A DNA stretch of 64,000 bases from Hofstenia miamia. Taxonomy: Eukaryota > Xenacoelomorpha > Acoela. The notes beneath the pieces are model-generated. The model saw nothing but the letters and a program-made list of their open reading frames with translations, searched no databases and had not been told where the DNA came from. This document shows, piece by piece, positions 23,013 to 35,339 of this stretch; the stretch's first letter is position 1, and each line of letters opens with the position of its first letter. Made by a program: the position numbers and the translations under genes. The stretch covers positions 1,740,752 to 1,804,751 of the forward strand of contig SCFE01000006.1 of assembly GCA_004352715.1 (NCBI GenBank). The letters run 5' to 3'.

Positions 23013-23430
23013 ATGCATGAAGGTTTCGGCTGCAAAACAAAATCATTTTTCAGAGAGAAGTATATCCAATTAATGGTGTGGCCACTTAATTCACTCGATC
23101 TTACGCCGATAGAAAATGTATGGCAGATCATGAAAGACTTTGTAGAGCAGAAAGGTCCGCAAAATTTGGATCAACTGAAGAGTTATATCCCCCAATCGAA
23201 GAATCAAATCACTCCCGAAATGAGAGTCAATTTAATGAACGCAATTTCGAGACGATTAACCGCTTGTGCAGCTGCACTGGGGGTATTTGTCAACTCGGTT
23301 TTACCAGCATCGGGTAACTGACTTAACTACCTTTCTGTTGGTGTGTTTTTTGTTTGATTATCATGGTTTGCTATTGCGAAATATATATATTTATCCGCGC
23401 CACTTTTTTTGACCTGAGCTATATGTTACA
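23013..23430 (+). pseudogene. Tc1-like transposase C-terminal fragment
   Basis: The frame reads MVWPLNSLDLTPIENVW (from about 23072), the third catalytic block with Glu kept, then DFVEQKGPQNLDQLK and RRLTACAAALG. It ends at a natural TGA at 23321. A likely terminus follows at about 23390-23425 (reversed: TAGCTCAGGTCAAAAAAAGTG). The first two catalytic residues are missing. The preceding frame at 22840-23073 is open but unrecognised. Confidence 0.75.
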
Positions 23431-24164
23431 GTAATGAAATTTTAGTAGGGTTGCAAGTCAAATAGTAACTGTAATAAAATTATAATTGCCATTACAGTTC
23501 CATGCTTTGAGAAATATTTTAAGATATAATTATCAAGCAATTTTTGCAACATCTTTTAGCAAACTGCTCCGAATTTGATATCCACAGACTTCCCAGTCTT
23601 GTTTCTAGAAAGGTTGAAGCACATTTAGTTGCCTCGAGATTCAAGAGACTATGGGTGGATTGTACAGTACATGGAGCTGAGAAAATACATTAGTGCGTCA
23701 ACTTCGTAATACAAAAGCTGAGGATCTTGCAACAATGAGTGCTGATCATCCTCTAATGGAAGATAGGAATGCATGCGTGATGCCACATAATACATTTCTC
23801 ATTGGTGCACAAGAGTTGCAGATGCAGTAGAGCAGTAAACACAACAATCACGGTCGCTTAAACGAGCTGAAAATGTTGATGTAAGTATTAGGCCTTCATA
23901 TATTAAAATGTTGGCCTGTTAATCTAGATTTTCTATATGTGCATTATACATTATAATTTCTCTTAATTTGTAATTCAAATCTATATATGTACGTAAACAA
24001 TTGTTACTCGTTCAACATTGAGCATTTTTGCGCAAAATATAACTGCGCATATTGCGTTAGAATTAAAATTCTCTAGGATTTTTCGAGATTTTTCGAAGTG
24101 TTGCATGGTTGCATAATTTAGACTACAGTTCAGACGGCAAATGATATTACTGGGAAATTCATCC

Positions 24165-24412
24165 GGTAAACTTAGAGAACTTTCAGAAGTTGGACTTATC
24201 CAGACGTCAAACGAATTCCCGAATCAAGGACTACACCTTAAGACAAGCGGCCATTTGACAAATGAAAGGCGTTATACCGCAAGCAGCCCAAGTTGCATGT
24301 TATCGATTGCATTAATGTAATATATCTTTTGTACTAATTGATCATGTTAATTTATTATTAAATTTGCGTTTTATTTTTACAGTTAATTTAATACTAAATA
24401 ATGTAGAAATAC
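24165..24412 (+). repeat. Dispersed repeat family R1, copy B
   Basis: Matches 13951-14190 over its whole length, with scattered differences and the same orientation. Here the frame reads SRRQTNSRIKDYTLRQAAI, then a stop. Confidence 0.7.
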
Positions 24413-24419
24413 TTACCGC

Positions 24420-25870
24420 GTTTGATAAGTTCCAATTTTGCTTTTTTAAGCTAACTAGAAAGATAATTAAAAAATAAATGTTTATTACTATATTGCATAT
24501 GTCTCCAATTAGTTCAAAGAAGTCTTTCAAAGATGTCCTAGGAGACCCGCAGCGCAGATAAAATATGTTCATTTTTATATTTGATTGTAAATGGAGAAAC
24601 AACCACGGATTACACATCTTGTAATTCTAAGATCAAAGAGCTTGCCAGACTGTTGTGACTTGTCGGGATTGCAGAAAGTCTGCAGTTTGTCGTACCATTA
24701 TTGTGCTGAAACTAAACTTCACTAAATTTGGTAGAATTACGATGGAGCCTTCGGCAATGTTCACCAACTGATTTGAAAATGGTTATTGAATTACTAGTGT
24801 AGAATTTCAAATTTGTTATCTTCAGGATTAAAACACAATCAACGCTTGTCTAATAAATGTGCAATGGCATATTCCCATCTTCGATACCTATATATGCATA
24901 AAACGTGGCTATAATTCAAGTGCAAAGTACATCGCTGCGTTGATTTTTATTAATTCAACCCTGAAGAACTAACTCAATGTGATAGTAAGATGCATTATGG
25001 AACAATATTCATCACTGATTAATATTAGCATCATTTTTTAGAAATTTACTCGAAAATTTAATAGTTACATCTTTTCGTATATTATTAAAAAACATGAACA
25101 TTTATCAAAAAAAGTCGGTAATGCTTCACATAGTGGTTCTCGAATCAACGCATAATACTATTAAATATACGGATTCTTAGGGAACGTTAAAATACAGAGT
25201 TACGTCAAGCTGCAAATGGATGCCGACAAAAGAAAACTTTGAGGATGTTCCTTCACACATAACACATTTTGATTCTGCTTTTGTAATTCGCGGTAATTTT
25301 GTTTCCTCTGCACTCCTTATGGCAATAAAAATTTTAAAGACTTTAAATAGCAGTGCAGAGGAAGATTTAGTGCACTAGAAATTATTTTATTTGTAGTGCA
25401 AAGTGGAGAAAAACAATTCAACAAAAGATGATGGTAGACCTATTGTAAATATGGAAAAATGACGAAGATGTGCACAGTAAAATCAAAACAGCAATTAAAT
25501 CAATGCCCAACAGAATTATAAAAGTTATTACAGCAAATAATAGAAATACTAAATATTGAACTACTCTTTGTTTTTTGTGTGCAAACATATTTATCTGTTC
25601 TATCTTTATTAGATATATGTGTTGTGCATATTTACATCATTCTTATTCATTAATGTCAAATATTAAATAATTTATACAATACATATTCGGTTTACAAAAA
25701 ACTTAATTGTTTCAAGTATTTTTTTCTACTGTACGACTCTTGAACGAGTTGACCACAAGGTAATTTGAAAAAATGGTTAACATAATATTTATATTATATG
25801 TGGATAATGTGCATGTAAAGTAATTTTGACTGTTGGAAGTGAGAAAAGTATAACTACAATTAGTCTATTT
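24420..25870. other. Spacer, nothing recognised
   Basis: No coding block longer than noise. A Cys-containing stretch at about 24630-24700 (TCRDCRKSAVCRT) is too short to assign. Confidence 0.5.
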
Positions 25871-25873
25871 GTA

Positions 25874-26640
25874 CAGGGTGATCAAGAAGTCCCTTTTTCG
25901 GTTTCTAAGCATTTCTATTCATTTTAATAATTGATCGAATGTTTGCAAACAAGTCTCATATCAAAATTCATATTTCAAATTTATTTTAATGTGTTTCAGA
26001 TTTATCTGTGAGCAAAGAAGTCGAATATCAATCAAATTTCAAAATTTACATTTATTGTGTTCAGATTCATTTGTGAGCAGTAAAGAATTAAATTTTAAAT
26101 TCTTTAAGTTATCTGGTTTATTCACTGAGTCATTTCGTTCGTTATGCGACAGCTTTGATAATGCTCAGGGTTGACGAAAGAATTCAGATTGTTATATTGA
26201 TGTCTCAACTGCATTCTGTGACCCTCGTAGGAAGACACCTTGCACGTGGTGTATGTGAGGTGCCAAGTGAACGGACAATCCGAGACACCTTTACCCGGGT
26301 CAAGAAAACTGGCTCTTTATTGGATAGGAAAAGAAGTAGGCGACCATCTAAAGAAGAGGAGCGTGAAGAAGTTCTGAAACAGTTACTGGAAGAAAACAGC
26401 AACACCTCCATCCGAAAGCGGTGTAATGAAACAGATCTTTCTTATGGAGGAGTACAACATACGCTGAAAGTTGGCCTGAAAAAATTTCCATAAAAGTTGG
26501 AAGTTTATCAAGGATTATCAGAAGAAGATTGCGCCAGCCGAGTTCAAATGTGTAACGATTTGCTTTTTTTGACAGCTGAAGATGAAGAGTTTCTGAAACG
26601 AATAATATTTTCGGACGAAGCAACATTCAACATTAATAGA
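25874..26640 (+). mobile_element. DUF4817-type Tc1/mariner-related element, truncated
   Basis: The left terminus is TA then CAGGGTGATCAAGAAGTCCC, typical of this arthropod-rich group. Frame 26155-26493 reads ERIQIVILMSQLHSVTLVGR with KTGSLLDRKRSRRPSKEEE, the helix-turn-helix region. After one TAA it resumes (VYQGLSEEDCASRVQMCNDL) to IIFSDEATFNINR at about 26635, the SDE.TF catalytic block. It then breaks off and P-like sequence follows. The right half is missing. Confidence 0.75.
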
Positions 26641-26689
26641 CTTGTCTATCTCCTATCGACAACTTGATGGTATTTACAAAGAATTGTTG

Positions 26690-27570
26690 CGTTCAAGAGT
26701 CACCATTAATTAATTGGACTGAAAGGACAATTGATGGCTTGGATGAAGCTATTGATGATGCTTCTGAATATTCAATGCTTCATATTATTGAGGAACAATA
26801 CATTTTATCACAAACTAGTCCTTCTCGTAAGAGATACACATCTGAATTGATCCGAGAATAGTTCAAGTAGCTCCATTTGTTATGCATTAAAAAGTTCTAG
26901 TAATTTGCTTGTTTTGCCCAAATCCATCACTCTTTAGAATAGATTACTCGATAGTAAAAACAGATGATATTGGAAGTTTTAAAACATACTTAATTGCGCT
27001 ATTGGATAATTTAAACGAATTCACAGTTGTATTAATTATTGATGAAATCTATTTATGTAATAGACCTGAATACACGGGTAGAGTATTTTATGGTTTCGAT
27101 AAAAATATTTCAACTGTTCTTGTTTTTATGATTGCATCCCTTTCGTCAAAGTTTAAGGATGTCGTGAAGATGGTTCTTCAATCTCACATGACAACTAGTA
27201 CTATTCAGAATTATTATTTACGTGTTATGATTTTCGCAACCAAATGTGACGTAAATGCGTGTGTACTTTCAGTGGATAACTGCAGCAGTGTTAATCAATC
27301 CCTTTATTTGTGATGGAAATTAACTGAACTATTATGCCTCGAACCCAAAAAATTTTCAAATTAGAGAAGTTCATTTGGTATTCGAACCAGTGCATAATTT
27401 TAAGAATAAATACAACAAATTATTAAATAAAAAACCATTTTCGATTGACTATGCGTTAAAATCACTATTCGATTGTGAAGTAGGCATGGAATGTTTGAAG
27501 GCTAAAATTTCTGATATTGGCGAATTACATGAAATCAAGCAAAGTAACCAGATATGCACATAAATTAAAA
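26690..27570 (+). pseudogene. P-element/THAP9-like transposase catalytic core
   Basis: Frame 26909-27313 reads VVLIIDEIYLCNRPEYTGRV (first catalytic Asp), FMIASLSSKFKDVVKMVLQS and VLSVDNCSSVNQSLYL (the DN..SVN block). Frame 27375-27563 reads EPVHNFKNKYNKLLNKK, the D..H..KN block, but with Glu in place of the usual Asp. Stops lie at 26861 and 27313. P transposases cut DNA using GTP as cofactor. No THAP finger or terminal repeat is visible here. It differs from copies at 19042 and 31850 by the part retained, so kinship cannot be judged. Confidence 0.75.
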
Positions 27571-27689
27571 TGATCGACATTTCATCCAACATCTAGAAAT
27601 ATTCAGTAAAATTAGCTGAATTCGTATTTAACGAAACTACTTTATCAGGATTAGAGTAGACACTAGACAAGGATTGGAAAAGGATGCAT

Positions 27690-28318
27690 TTCATCGAAAG
27701 GCTGTGGAAGAATTCATGTCGTCGAAGGTGCCATGAACAGTGTTCAATATTTGGATGTGCTGTCTCACCGCCTTATTCCTCAAGCAAGCGATTGGTTTCC
27801 AAATAATCAATATATTTTCCAACAGGATTTGGCACCCTGCCATACGTCAAAGAAATCGAAAGAGTTTCTTTGCTCTCACAATATTCGAGTTTTGGATTGG
27901 CCAGGAAATTCTCCGGACTTATCGCCGATAGAGAATTTATGGCATATTGTGAAACAAAGAGTGAACAAGAGTGACTGCAAATCAAAACAAGACTTGATCA
28001 ATGCTGTCCTCAATGTCATGATAAGAGGAAATGATTTGGATCAAATTTGTGCGAACCTGATCAACTCGATGCCAAGAAGGGTCAACGCATGCTTAAAAGC
28101 GAAAGGTGGACCGATCCTTTATTGAAGTGTTTTTGTAGGAAATGGAATAAAATCTTGTGTATGAATAATGTTTGCTTTCATTTAATCAAACTTGAACTAA
28201 GAACTAACTAAAAAATAGTATTTTATCAAAAAAATAACAATAAGATCACGAAACAACTCGAAATTAGCAAATTTACTAAAAATATGCTAGTGTTGCAATT
28301 TTAATGCACAGTACTGTA
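27690..28318 (+). mobile_element. Tc1-like element, 3' half
   Basis: Upstream of the ATG the frame already reads GCGRIHVVEGAMNSV. The 130-codon ORF at 27733-28125 carries IFQQDLAPCHTSK (Asp at residue 32) and DWPGNSPDLSPIENLWHIVK (Glu 67), so the spacing is DD34E as in Tc1. It ends LINSMPRRVNACLKAKGG, a typical Tc1 C-terminus. The right terminus near 28318 (reversed: CAGTACTGTGCATTAAAATT) is the Tc1 style of inverted repeat, next to TA. The N-terminal half and left end are missing. Confidence 0.85.
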
Positions 28319-28319
28319 A

Positions 28320-30340
28320 TAGTTGTTCCCTAACTAAACCAACCATTCTACATTTACTAGTCTTTGTGCCAGTGTTAGAAAGTGGACAAGTATGCATATT
28401 GATACAAAAATTATTGAAAATCAAGGAAAAACACTCATTTAAAACAAATCACACTGCAGTAACTATTTTTGTATATTTTGATAAAGCGGGCTGTACGAGC
28501 TGAATTTACTAATTCTATTAAAGGTAATGAGAAGAAAAAAAACATGGCAACCTAGAAAAAAGTCAATAGCTCTCAGATAGGCTTCGGATGAAAATTCACG
28601 AGTACTCAAAGAAAAATAATTAAAGCAACAATTCTCGCTTCAACTCTGTCCCTTACTTCTTCTACTGCAACCAATTCTAATATATACCGTCCGCCATCCT
28701 TAACACGGGCATGAAATTTTTAAGATTTTCTCCTTTGGCTTTTAAATGAAGATATCCATTTTTTTATTCGTCAGTTAAATTTATCTCTACATAAATGTAT
28801 TTTACTGATTATTTCTTGGGTAAACAACATCAACAGCATTTGAATTTTATCCAATGGGAATGGTTTATCCTACATCAATCAAATAATTTCTCGCAACCAT
28901 GTTTTTCAAGACATGTAAATATTATTAGGAATTAGACGGGAACAAAAACGTAAACAACATCTGTCACACTACTCGATTTTGCAACAAAATTATTAAATTA
29001 TCAAGCCAGCCCTCAAGTTTTAAATAATATTTTCGGTGTCATGTCCTGTTATTATGTACTCCTTGGCCAGAACACAGTCTATGCAGTCTTGCATCGTTAC
29101 GAAGAAAATAGATATATCTGTTGTACAGGTTATGATGGATAAAATTCGATTAAATATTGGTCGAGCTCATTTAAATACAAATTTATGGAGAGTTTGGTTA
29201 TATTTTACAATGTTTTACATATAATTTAAAATATTAGGGATTTTTAGTGAACACCCGTTATTTTCAGTAGTTCCCCCTCTGCAACAGCAAAGGAAGAAAG
29301 GTTACATATATAAATTATAAACTTTAGTTTTTAATAAAACAATATTAAGATAATATCATTGTTCACACTGAATTGTAATTGATTTAATATAAAAATGCCA
29401 AGTATATGGATCATCCCATTATAATTGCTAAAAATGATAAGAGGACCGTTCGCTCGGTTTTCGAGAATAAGCGCAATTTTTGTAAGATTTCGGCATACTA
29501 TAGTTCATTCGAAAGCTCTTTTCGTTCTACAGATTTCATCTAAATACTCAAGAGGCATTGCTTTTAAACTGACGGAGACATAAGCCGTCAAATTCGAAAG
29601 AAAACTATGCAAAATTACAGCACATAGCATTTACTGCGATGTGATAGCAAATTTTAATTTAAATTTTTGCATCATAGAGCTCAAGATAAATTTCTTCATT
29701 AAAAGGTAAGATTTTCATATATATTTTAAGTTAATGTATATTGCAGTTGGTTTATAAGTAATTCATTAGATCGCACATTTTATTAAATTTGGTAATGAAA
29801 TAAGTTAATTATTGAACTAATTACATTAAGATAAACTTTATTGATATATATTTTGTTTGGCTTACTTAGTTAGAGTTACGATATTGATAAAATAAATATC
29901 ATTTATGATGAATGGTAGTCCAACATAATTAAACGTATAACCATTAGATTATCGTTTCAAGATTGAGTACCGTTTACATCATCAATATTTTAAAAGCCTA
30001 ATCTATTTTGACATTGCTTAGATTATAAAAGATTCGGTGAGGGTTCCGTGCTATTAAAGCAACAGCTTTGTATCTTACAACATGAATCTATGAAATGTTA
30101 TCTAACATGATATATAATAGATATATCAATCACAATGCACTGCAGTTCATCCTAACTAATATAGCTTATATTTCAATTGTATACAAAATTGTAAAACAAA
30201 TGTGATTTCAAAGTTTAACAGTGATTCCAGCCACCAATTATTTTCTGTAGAACAGCGTTGCTTAAAAATTAAGATCCGCCAATGAAAGTTAAGCAAGACC
30301 TCATTTTAATATAAAATTGAAAAACTTAAATAAACATATC
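28320..30340. other. Spacer, nothing firmly recognised
   Basis: AT-rich with short open frames only. A minus-strand frame at about 28755-28630 (KFHARVKDGGRYILELVAVE) looks protein-like but is short and unassigned. Confidence 0.5.
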
Positions 30341-30348
30341 ATTCAAAA

Positions 30349-31486
30349 ATGTCCTTTGGTTTGGTAAACCACAACTCTAACGATGTTGCCGCACAAGTCG
30401 CTATCGAGTTGGAGCTCACAAGAATTTCCATACTGCTTGATGAAGCTAAAGCAGCAGATGAGAATATTCATGCGTTCAACAAACGCCTCAATGCAAATAT
30501 TATCCACATAGTAAAAGCCGGAGAACGTATTGTTACACGTGGGTTCGATCGTTCAAAGAAAGTTACTGTTCTATACGACCGTAAGATTATTTTTGCGTAA
30601 GTTGCATATTATTCTATAATATTGATACAGGCGGTGTCTTCACTACATTTCCTGAAAATGAAAAGCAATCAAGATTGTTCTTAATGCACCGCACTATTTG
30701 ATTAGGGATTGGGTCTGAAGTGATAATTGTAGAGGCACAAATCTGCAATGAATCCTTCGCAAGAGCGCCCATAATTATTTGTGACGATAAATTGTTGCTG
30801 ACAACAACAAAATAGGCGATTACCATCTCTATCCAATTGCAATCATTGAATATTTTCAACTTTTCTTGAAAAATTCCAAGCAGGTGATTTAAAGTGCCTT
30901 GATAAGTGATTTAAAATATTTTAAAATAGTATATTAATTGAAGATGTAAATATAACAAAATATTTAGCTATTGAGGTTGGATTTGTTTGTGCAGGAAATC
31001 TGTGTAATCAAACACTTAGTGATTGTCAAGTTTGTTTTACACCTACAGATGTTTGGGTCAGTAGTTTATATTTAAAGTCTACCAGATTCGGCTGCAAGAT
31101 TGTTCACGTCAGCACAGAGTTATTAACGGAACTTCTGGTGTCCCGGGCCATTTTGAATGTAAGTTTTTTTTTAAATAATAAAGTAATTAATTCGATTTTA
31201 GAAAGAAGTGGAAATCTTAGACATCCGTCCTCTAAGAAGTCACATTCAACATGAAGTTTCGAACAGTGGCTGGGTAATGGCCGGATGGGTCAAGAGCTCA
31301 TCAGACGATATCATTGATGATGCTTCGAGAATCAATATCATCAGATTTATCCGGACGGCATTAATAAATCCGTATGGTAGTAATCGAAGCAGTGTAAGAA
31401 GTCAAACAGCAGTCCCGCAGATAGTTGTTGAACAGCAAATAACAGTGAGTGACATCGAATACATGCATTTCTTGATTTATTTTTAA
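30349..31486 (+). other. Exon-like ORFs, unrecognised
   Basis: Block 1 (30349-30590; MSFGLVNHNSNDVAAQ to LYDRKIIF, helical, ending in a good donor gcgtaagttg). Block 2 (about 30630-30800, IIVEAQICNESFARAPIII, containing one stop). Block 3 (about 30960-31158, acceptor gtgcag, CNQTLSDCQVCFTPTDVWVS, donor gtaagt). Block 4 (31201-31443, acceptor ttcgattttag, EVEILDIRPLRSHIQHEVSN). The phases of block 1 to 2 do not join cleanly. It could be a host gene, a gene fragment or a transposon accessory gene. I do not recognise it. Confidence 0.35.
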
Positions 31487-31849
31487 ATTTCATCTAATTG
31501 AAGATTTACATACATTTTGTTAATTTAAGTTGGTATGTATTATATGTAGAAGTATCATAATTATTGAAATCTATTGAAGATTATTTTTAGCATTAGTATT
31601 TGATTATAAGTTAAATTTGCTCATAAATGCAGTAAGAAATACATAATTACGTTTCAATTGCTTAGAGTAAACTTCAGCTCATAGAAGTTAGCTTTTTTTA
31701 AGAAAGTTGCTGTTCATGGCAACGATACTGGAGTCAAATCGAAATTTAAATTTTTTCAGTTTGGATTTTCATAAAATATTGGAAGGTATTTCTTGTTAAA
31801 AGCACTTTTATTTTCTGCATTTTGTTTTTTTGGTTTGCTGTATCATTCT

Positions 31850-34420
31850 TAAGGTGACTTCTCACTACCGACTTTTATCATCCGTCAAGAAATCGATGAT
31901 AAATGTCGATAGTCGGAACACTCTATCTGCTTTTTTGGCAAAACAGCTAAATTACTGTCATCTGATAAAAGTCGATAGTGGGAACGGTACTAAAACTAGT
32001 CGAATAGCCTACTTATCCAGTAGGAAACAGACTTCCAAAACGTCAGTTATTGTACCAGAAATATTTCAACTTTACATTTCACCTTTAATTGTTAATTGAA
32101 AGATTTTGTACACGAAATCGAATTATTTCTTTTTTGACAACAAATGCACGCTTTATAAATAATATTATTAATTACAAGATTCAGTTTCACAAAGCCATTC
32201 AAATTATAATCCAGGGTTGTTTGCAATATGAGAATTACAAGTGCAAACGGATTAAACATCCCAATATTTCATCATTATATAATTAAGACAGATATGAACC
32301 AGCAGTGGGTCACAATCACGTGTATAAATTAATAACGCTTACAGAAGAAGATGAATGTGTATAGAACGTACAAAACGAGCAATACCATAACAAAGTCTAA
32401 ACATCGAATTCTTTTAAATGGATTGGGGAGAAATCAAATAAATCTGGTAAGATTATTACAATCATGTTTTAATTTGGTAAATAATAAATATACATGCATA
32501 TACGTTATTGACTAATGAAAATTCGTTCAATATGTTTAGACCTAAATGATTTCATTTGATATTCTGATTCGTCATTATTTAAAAATAAGTCTTTTAATTA
32601 TAATATTCTACAAGTAATACTTAAATCACTCCATATCATAAAAGCACTAAAAATAACAAATTTCTTTAGAAGTAGCTTATAAGGCTATAAATGCTAAAAA
32701 TGAAATCACATTTTTTAATAAATGATATTGTTTGAGATTCGCCACATGACAGCACTCTACGAAACATTTTTTGCAGTTTCTACAAAAAATAAAGTTGCTC
32801 TTAATTAAAATAATTATCAGTGATGATAGCAATGCTAACTCAAAACCAGGCCATGACAAGCGCTATTGACTGAAATTATTGAGGGCTGTAGTGATTACAT
32901 CTTTAGAAATATGAAATGTTCACTGTGCTAATAGTTTATTATACGTTAGTACGCCACAATTAACTGTGTGAAGTCCCTGCATCTCCATTGCGCTTGCTCA
33001 CATAAGTTACTTGATGCCATGAAACTGTTGTTGCATTATGCACTATTTGATATCTAAGTCCTATTCCAATTGATCGCTTTCCTTCAAATCCAAAATGTCA
33101 AGGAAATGGATAAAGCAATTACCCAATGCTATCTCCTATTAACAGATTTTTGTTTTCGACAGGACTATGTTATGCTAGGTCCATTTTTTAGTGATCACTT
33201 TGAAGCAAAATTCGCACACTTTAAACAAAGTGCTGGTGAAACATACTATATTTCTGTTGCCAACATTTTACAAACACATCGAATTGATCGGAGAAAAAAT
33301 GCTACTGAGTTTGGTTTTAATAATTTGGTTTAAGAAAGCTATTCTTGTCAACTTTGCGAGTTCCAATTAAATGATGATGATGTTACAGAATCTCTCCCAG
33401 AAAAATTTCTCCATATGTTTCATAATGTGTTGGAAGCAGTAGTCTATGTTTCTGGATATAAAGCATTCAAAGATAGCAAGTATGCATCTGATTTGCCTAA
33501 TGAAAATGAACACTATCATTTTATAAACGCGTTAAACAGAGGTAGCTTAAAGTATCCTAATGATGGAATTGTCAATTATGTATCTAGGGGTTTGATTTTT
33601 ATAGAAAATTCGTCTACTGCAGAACCAGCTTAAAGACGGCATTGGATCATATTGTTTTAGTTTATTTTAGTCAGCATTTCAGTACTAAATGTTGTCGTAT
33701 ATTAACAAATATTTTGTTAAACAATTATTGTAAATTTCAAAATAAATGATATTTATTTTATTTTTTGTCATTTATCAGTAATATATAAATTCTCAGAATT
33801 TAAATAATATATGATTTAGAGATCTGCCCCTAATAATTTCTTTCAATTTTGCGTGCATGCTCTGATGTTGAGGTAGCCTTGGTGATAACAATTGTGGTTG
33901 TATTATAGATTTGTAATTAGTTGGTACACATGAGGATCATCTATTCGGAGTTAATTTATCAAATGAATTGCTCCAACTGACTTTCTTGCTAAACACTGTC
34001 GACACATGCAGTCGCTTTTTTCCTACATTTAATTTTTTCGATGATGGTAATCGCAAGCACTTGATTATTTTGCTGTATAGAAGGTAATAGCAGCACTCTT
34101 TAACTATTGCAATTGTTATCCATTAACGTGATAAATGGAATGATCCAAAATATGCAGCAAGCATTGTTTACATTCTAAAACTGACCAAATAAACAGATGT
34201 TGCTATTTCTCTCGCTGTCAATCAAAAATATAATTGGAGTTAGGATTTCGTTCCCACTATCAATTTATCATCTGATAAAAAATCGATAGTCTGAACGCTA
34301 TTCCAACTCCGGGTTCTCTGATGAAAAAATCGGATGATAAAAAATCGCCAATGTGAACAAAATAATTGAATTTTCGAATAAAATCTGCTGATAAAAGTCG
34401 ATAGTGGGAACACACCTTTA
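31850..34420 (+). mobile_element. P-like element, second family, with repeated subterminal motifs
   Basis: The left end TTAAGGTGACTTCTCACTAC and the reversed right end CTAAAGGTGTGTTCCCACTA, followed by CGACTTTTATCA in both, form the terminal inverted repeat. Motifs like gataaaagtcgatagtgggaac recur at least three times near each end, in both orientations. Inside, 33070-33633 encodes P-transposase C-terminal blocks. At about 2.57 kb it lacks most of the catalytic core and is non-autonomous. No clear 8-bp duplication was seen. Confidence 0.75.
33070..33633 (+). pseudogene. P-like transposase C-terminal region
   Basis: Frame 33070-33333 reads FFSDHFEAKFAHFKQSAGET then YYISVANILQTHRI, which parallels the RQSAEGTYYITYYDVL block of the copy at 19042. 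Frame 33415-33633 reads LEAVVYVSGYKAFKDSKYAS, the region that follows. A stop at 33333 and a frame gap split them. Confidence 0.75.
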
Positions 34421-35330
34421 GTTCCAATATTCAATTTTTTGTGATTTTATTTTTCACTACAAACGGGCAATTTATTTATATTATTAGGACAATTTAAGTA
34501 GATTATCTATACTTCGGTTAAAACGGGCGATTTTATATTCTCTGATGTGTCAATAAATTCGTTACCATTTGAATTATTTTCAAAAAAAAGTTGTATTTAT
34601 TAATGTGATTACTTCATAAATTTGATCATTCAGTTATCTTAAAAATCATTTAGATGCAGCAAGAATGAACATCCCAACCACTGTTGACAATGCCACAGAA
34701 ACGATTTTATAAAATGCAGCATATCGAATCTATAGACATGAAAATCGAGCAAAAAATGATAGCTGCACATTAAAGAATATTGTTTGTAATTGGACAACTT
34801 CCTTCTTCTTGGCAGCTAATTGGCGGGATGGGAGGAAAAATCAGATGGCTTATCACTATCCATTTCTTAAGGTTTTCAATCAGTGTACCGCCAACTTTTG
34901 ATTACTAGGGTAATGAATCACGATAATTTAATTTCCTTTATAAACTTTTGCAAAAAAATTTTACTTATAATTTGCTAAAGAATGTTACCGGCAATATTTG
35001 TTATTCATCAATATTATACTATATACATTTTGTATTTAACAATATATTAAGAGATTACTATCACCATAAAGCCGTAGGTTTTATGATAAAAAATATTTAT
35101 TATTATGTCTTGGTATAGTAAATAATTCAACTATTTTTAATTTTTCACTACTTTCAGGTTTTTACAAGATGAAAGACGCGAATTGTGTTGCTTGTAATTG
35201 CAAAACAGTTGTTTTTCTCCACACTACGAAATACTGTAAATCCCATTTTGTTCTGTTTAAGAAGTATGTTACTGTTAGAATATTTAATATATATTGCTGA
35301 TAAGAGATTTTTATTCGGCTTATGTTTTTA
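34421..35330. other. Spacer, nothing recognised
   Basis: AT-rich, with no supported feature. 35160-35280 may hold an early exon of the CACTA-like element that follows, but no motif is decisive. Confidence 0.5.
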
Positions 35331-35339
35331 GTTAAGCTT

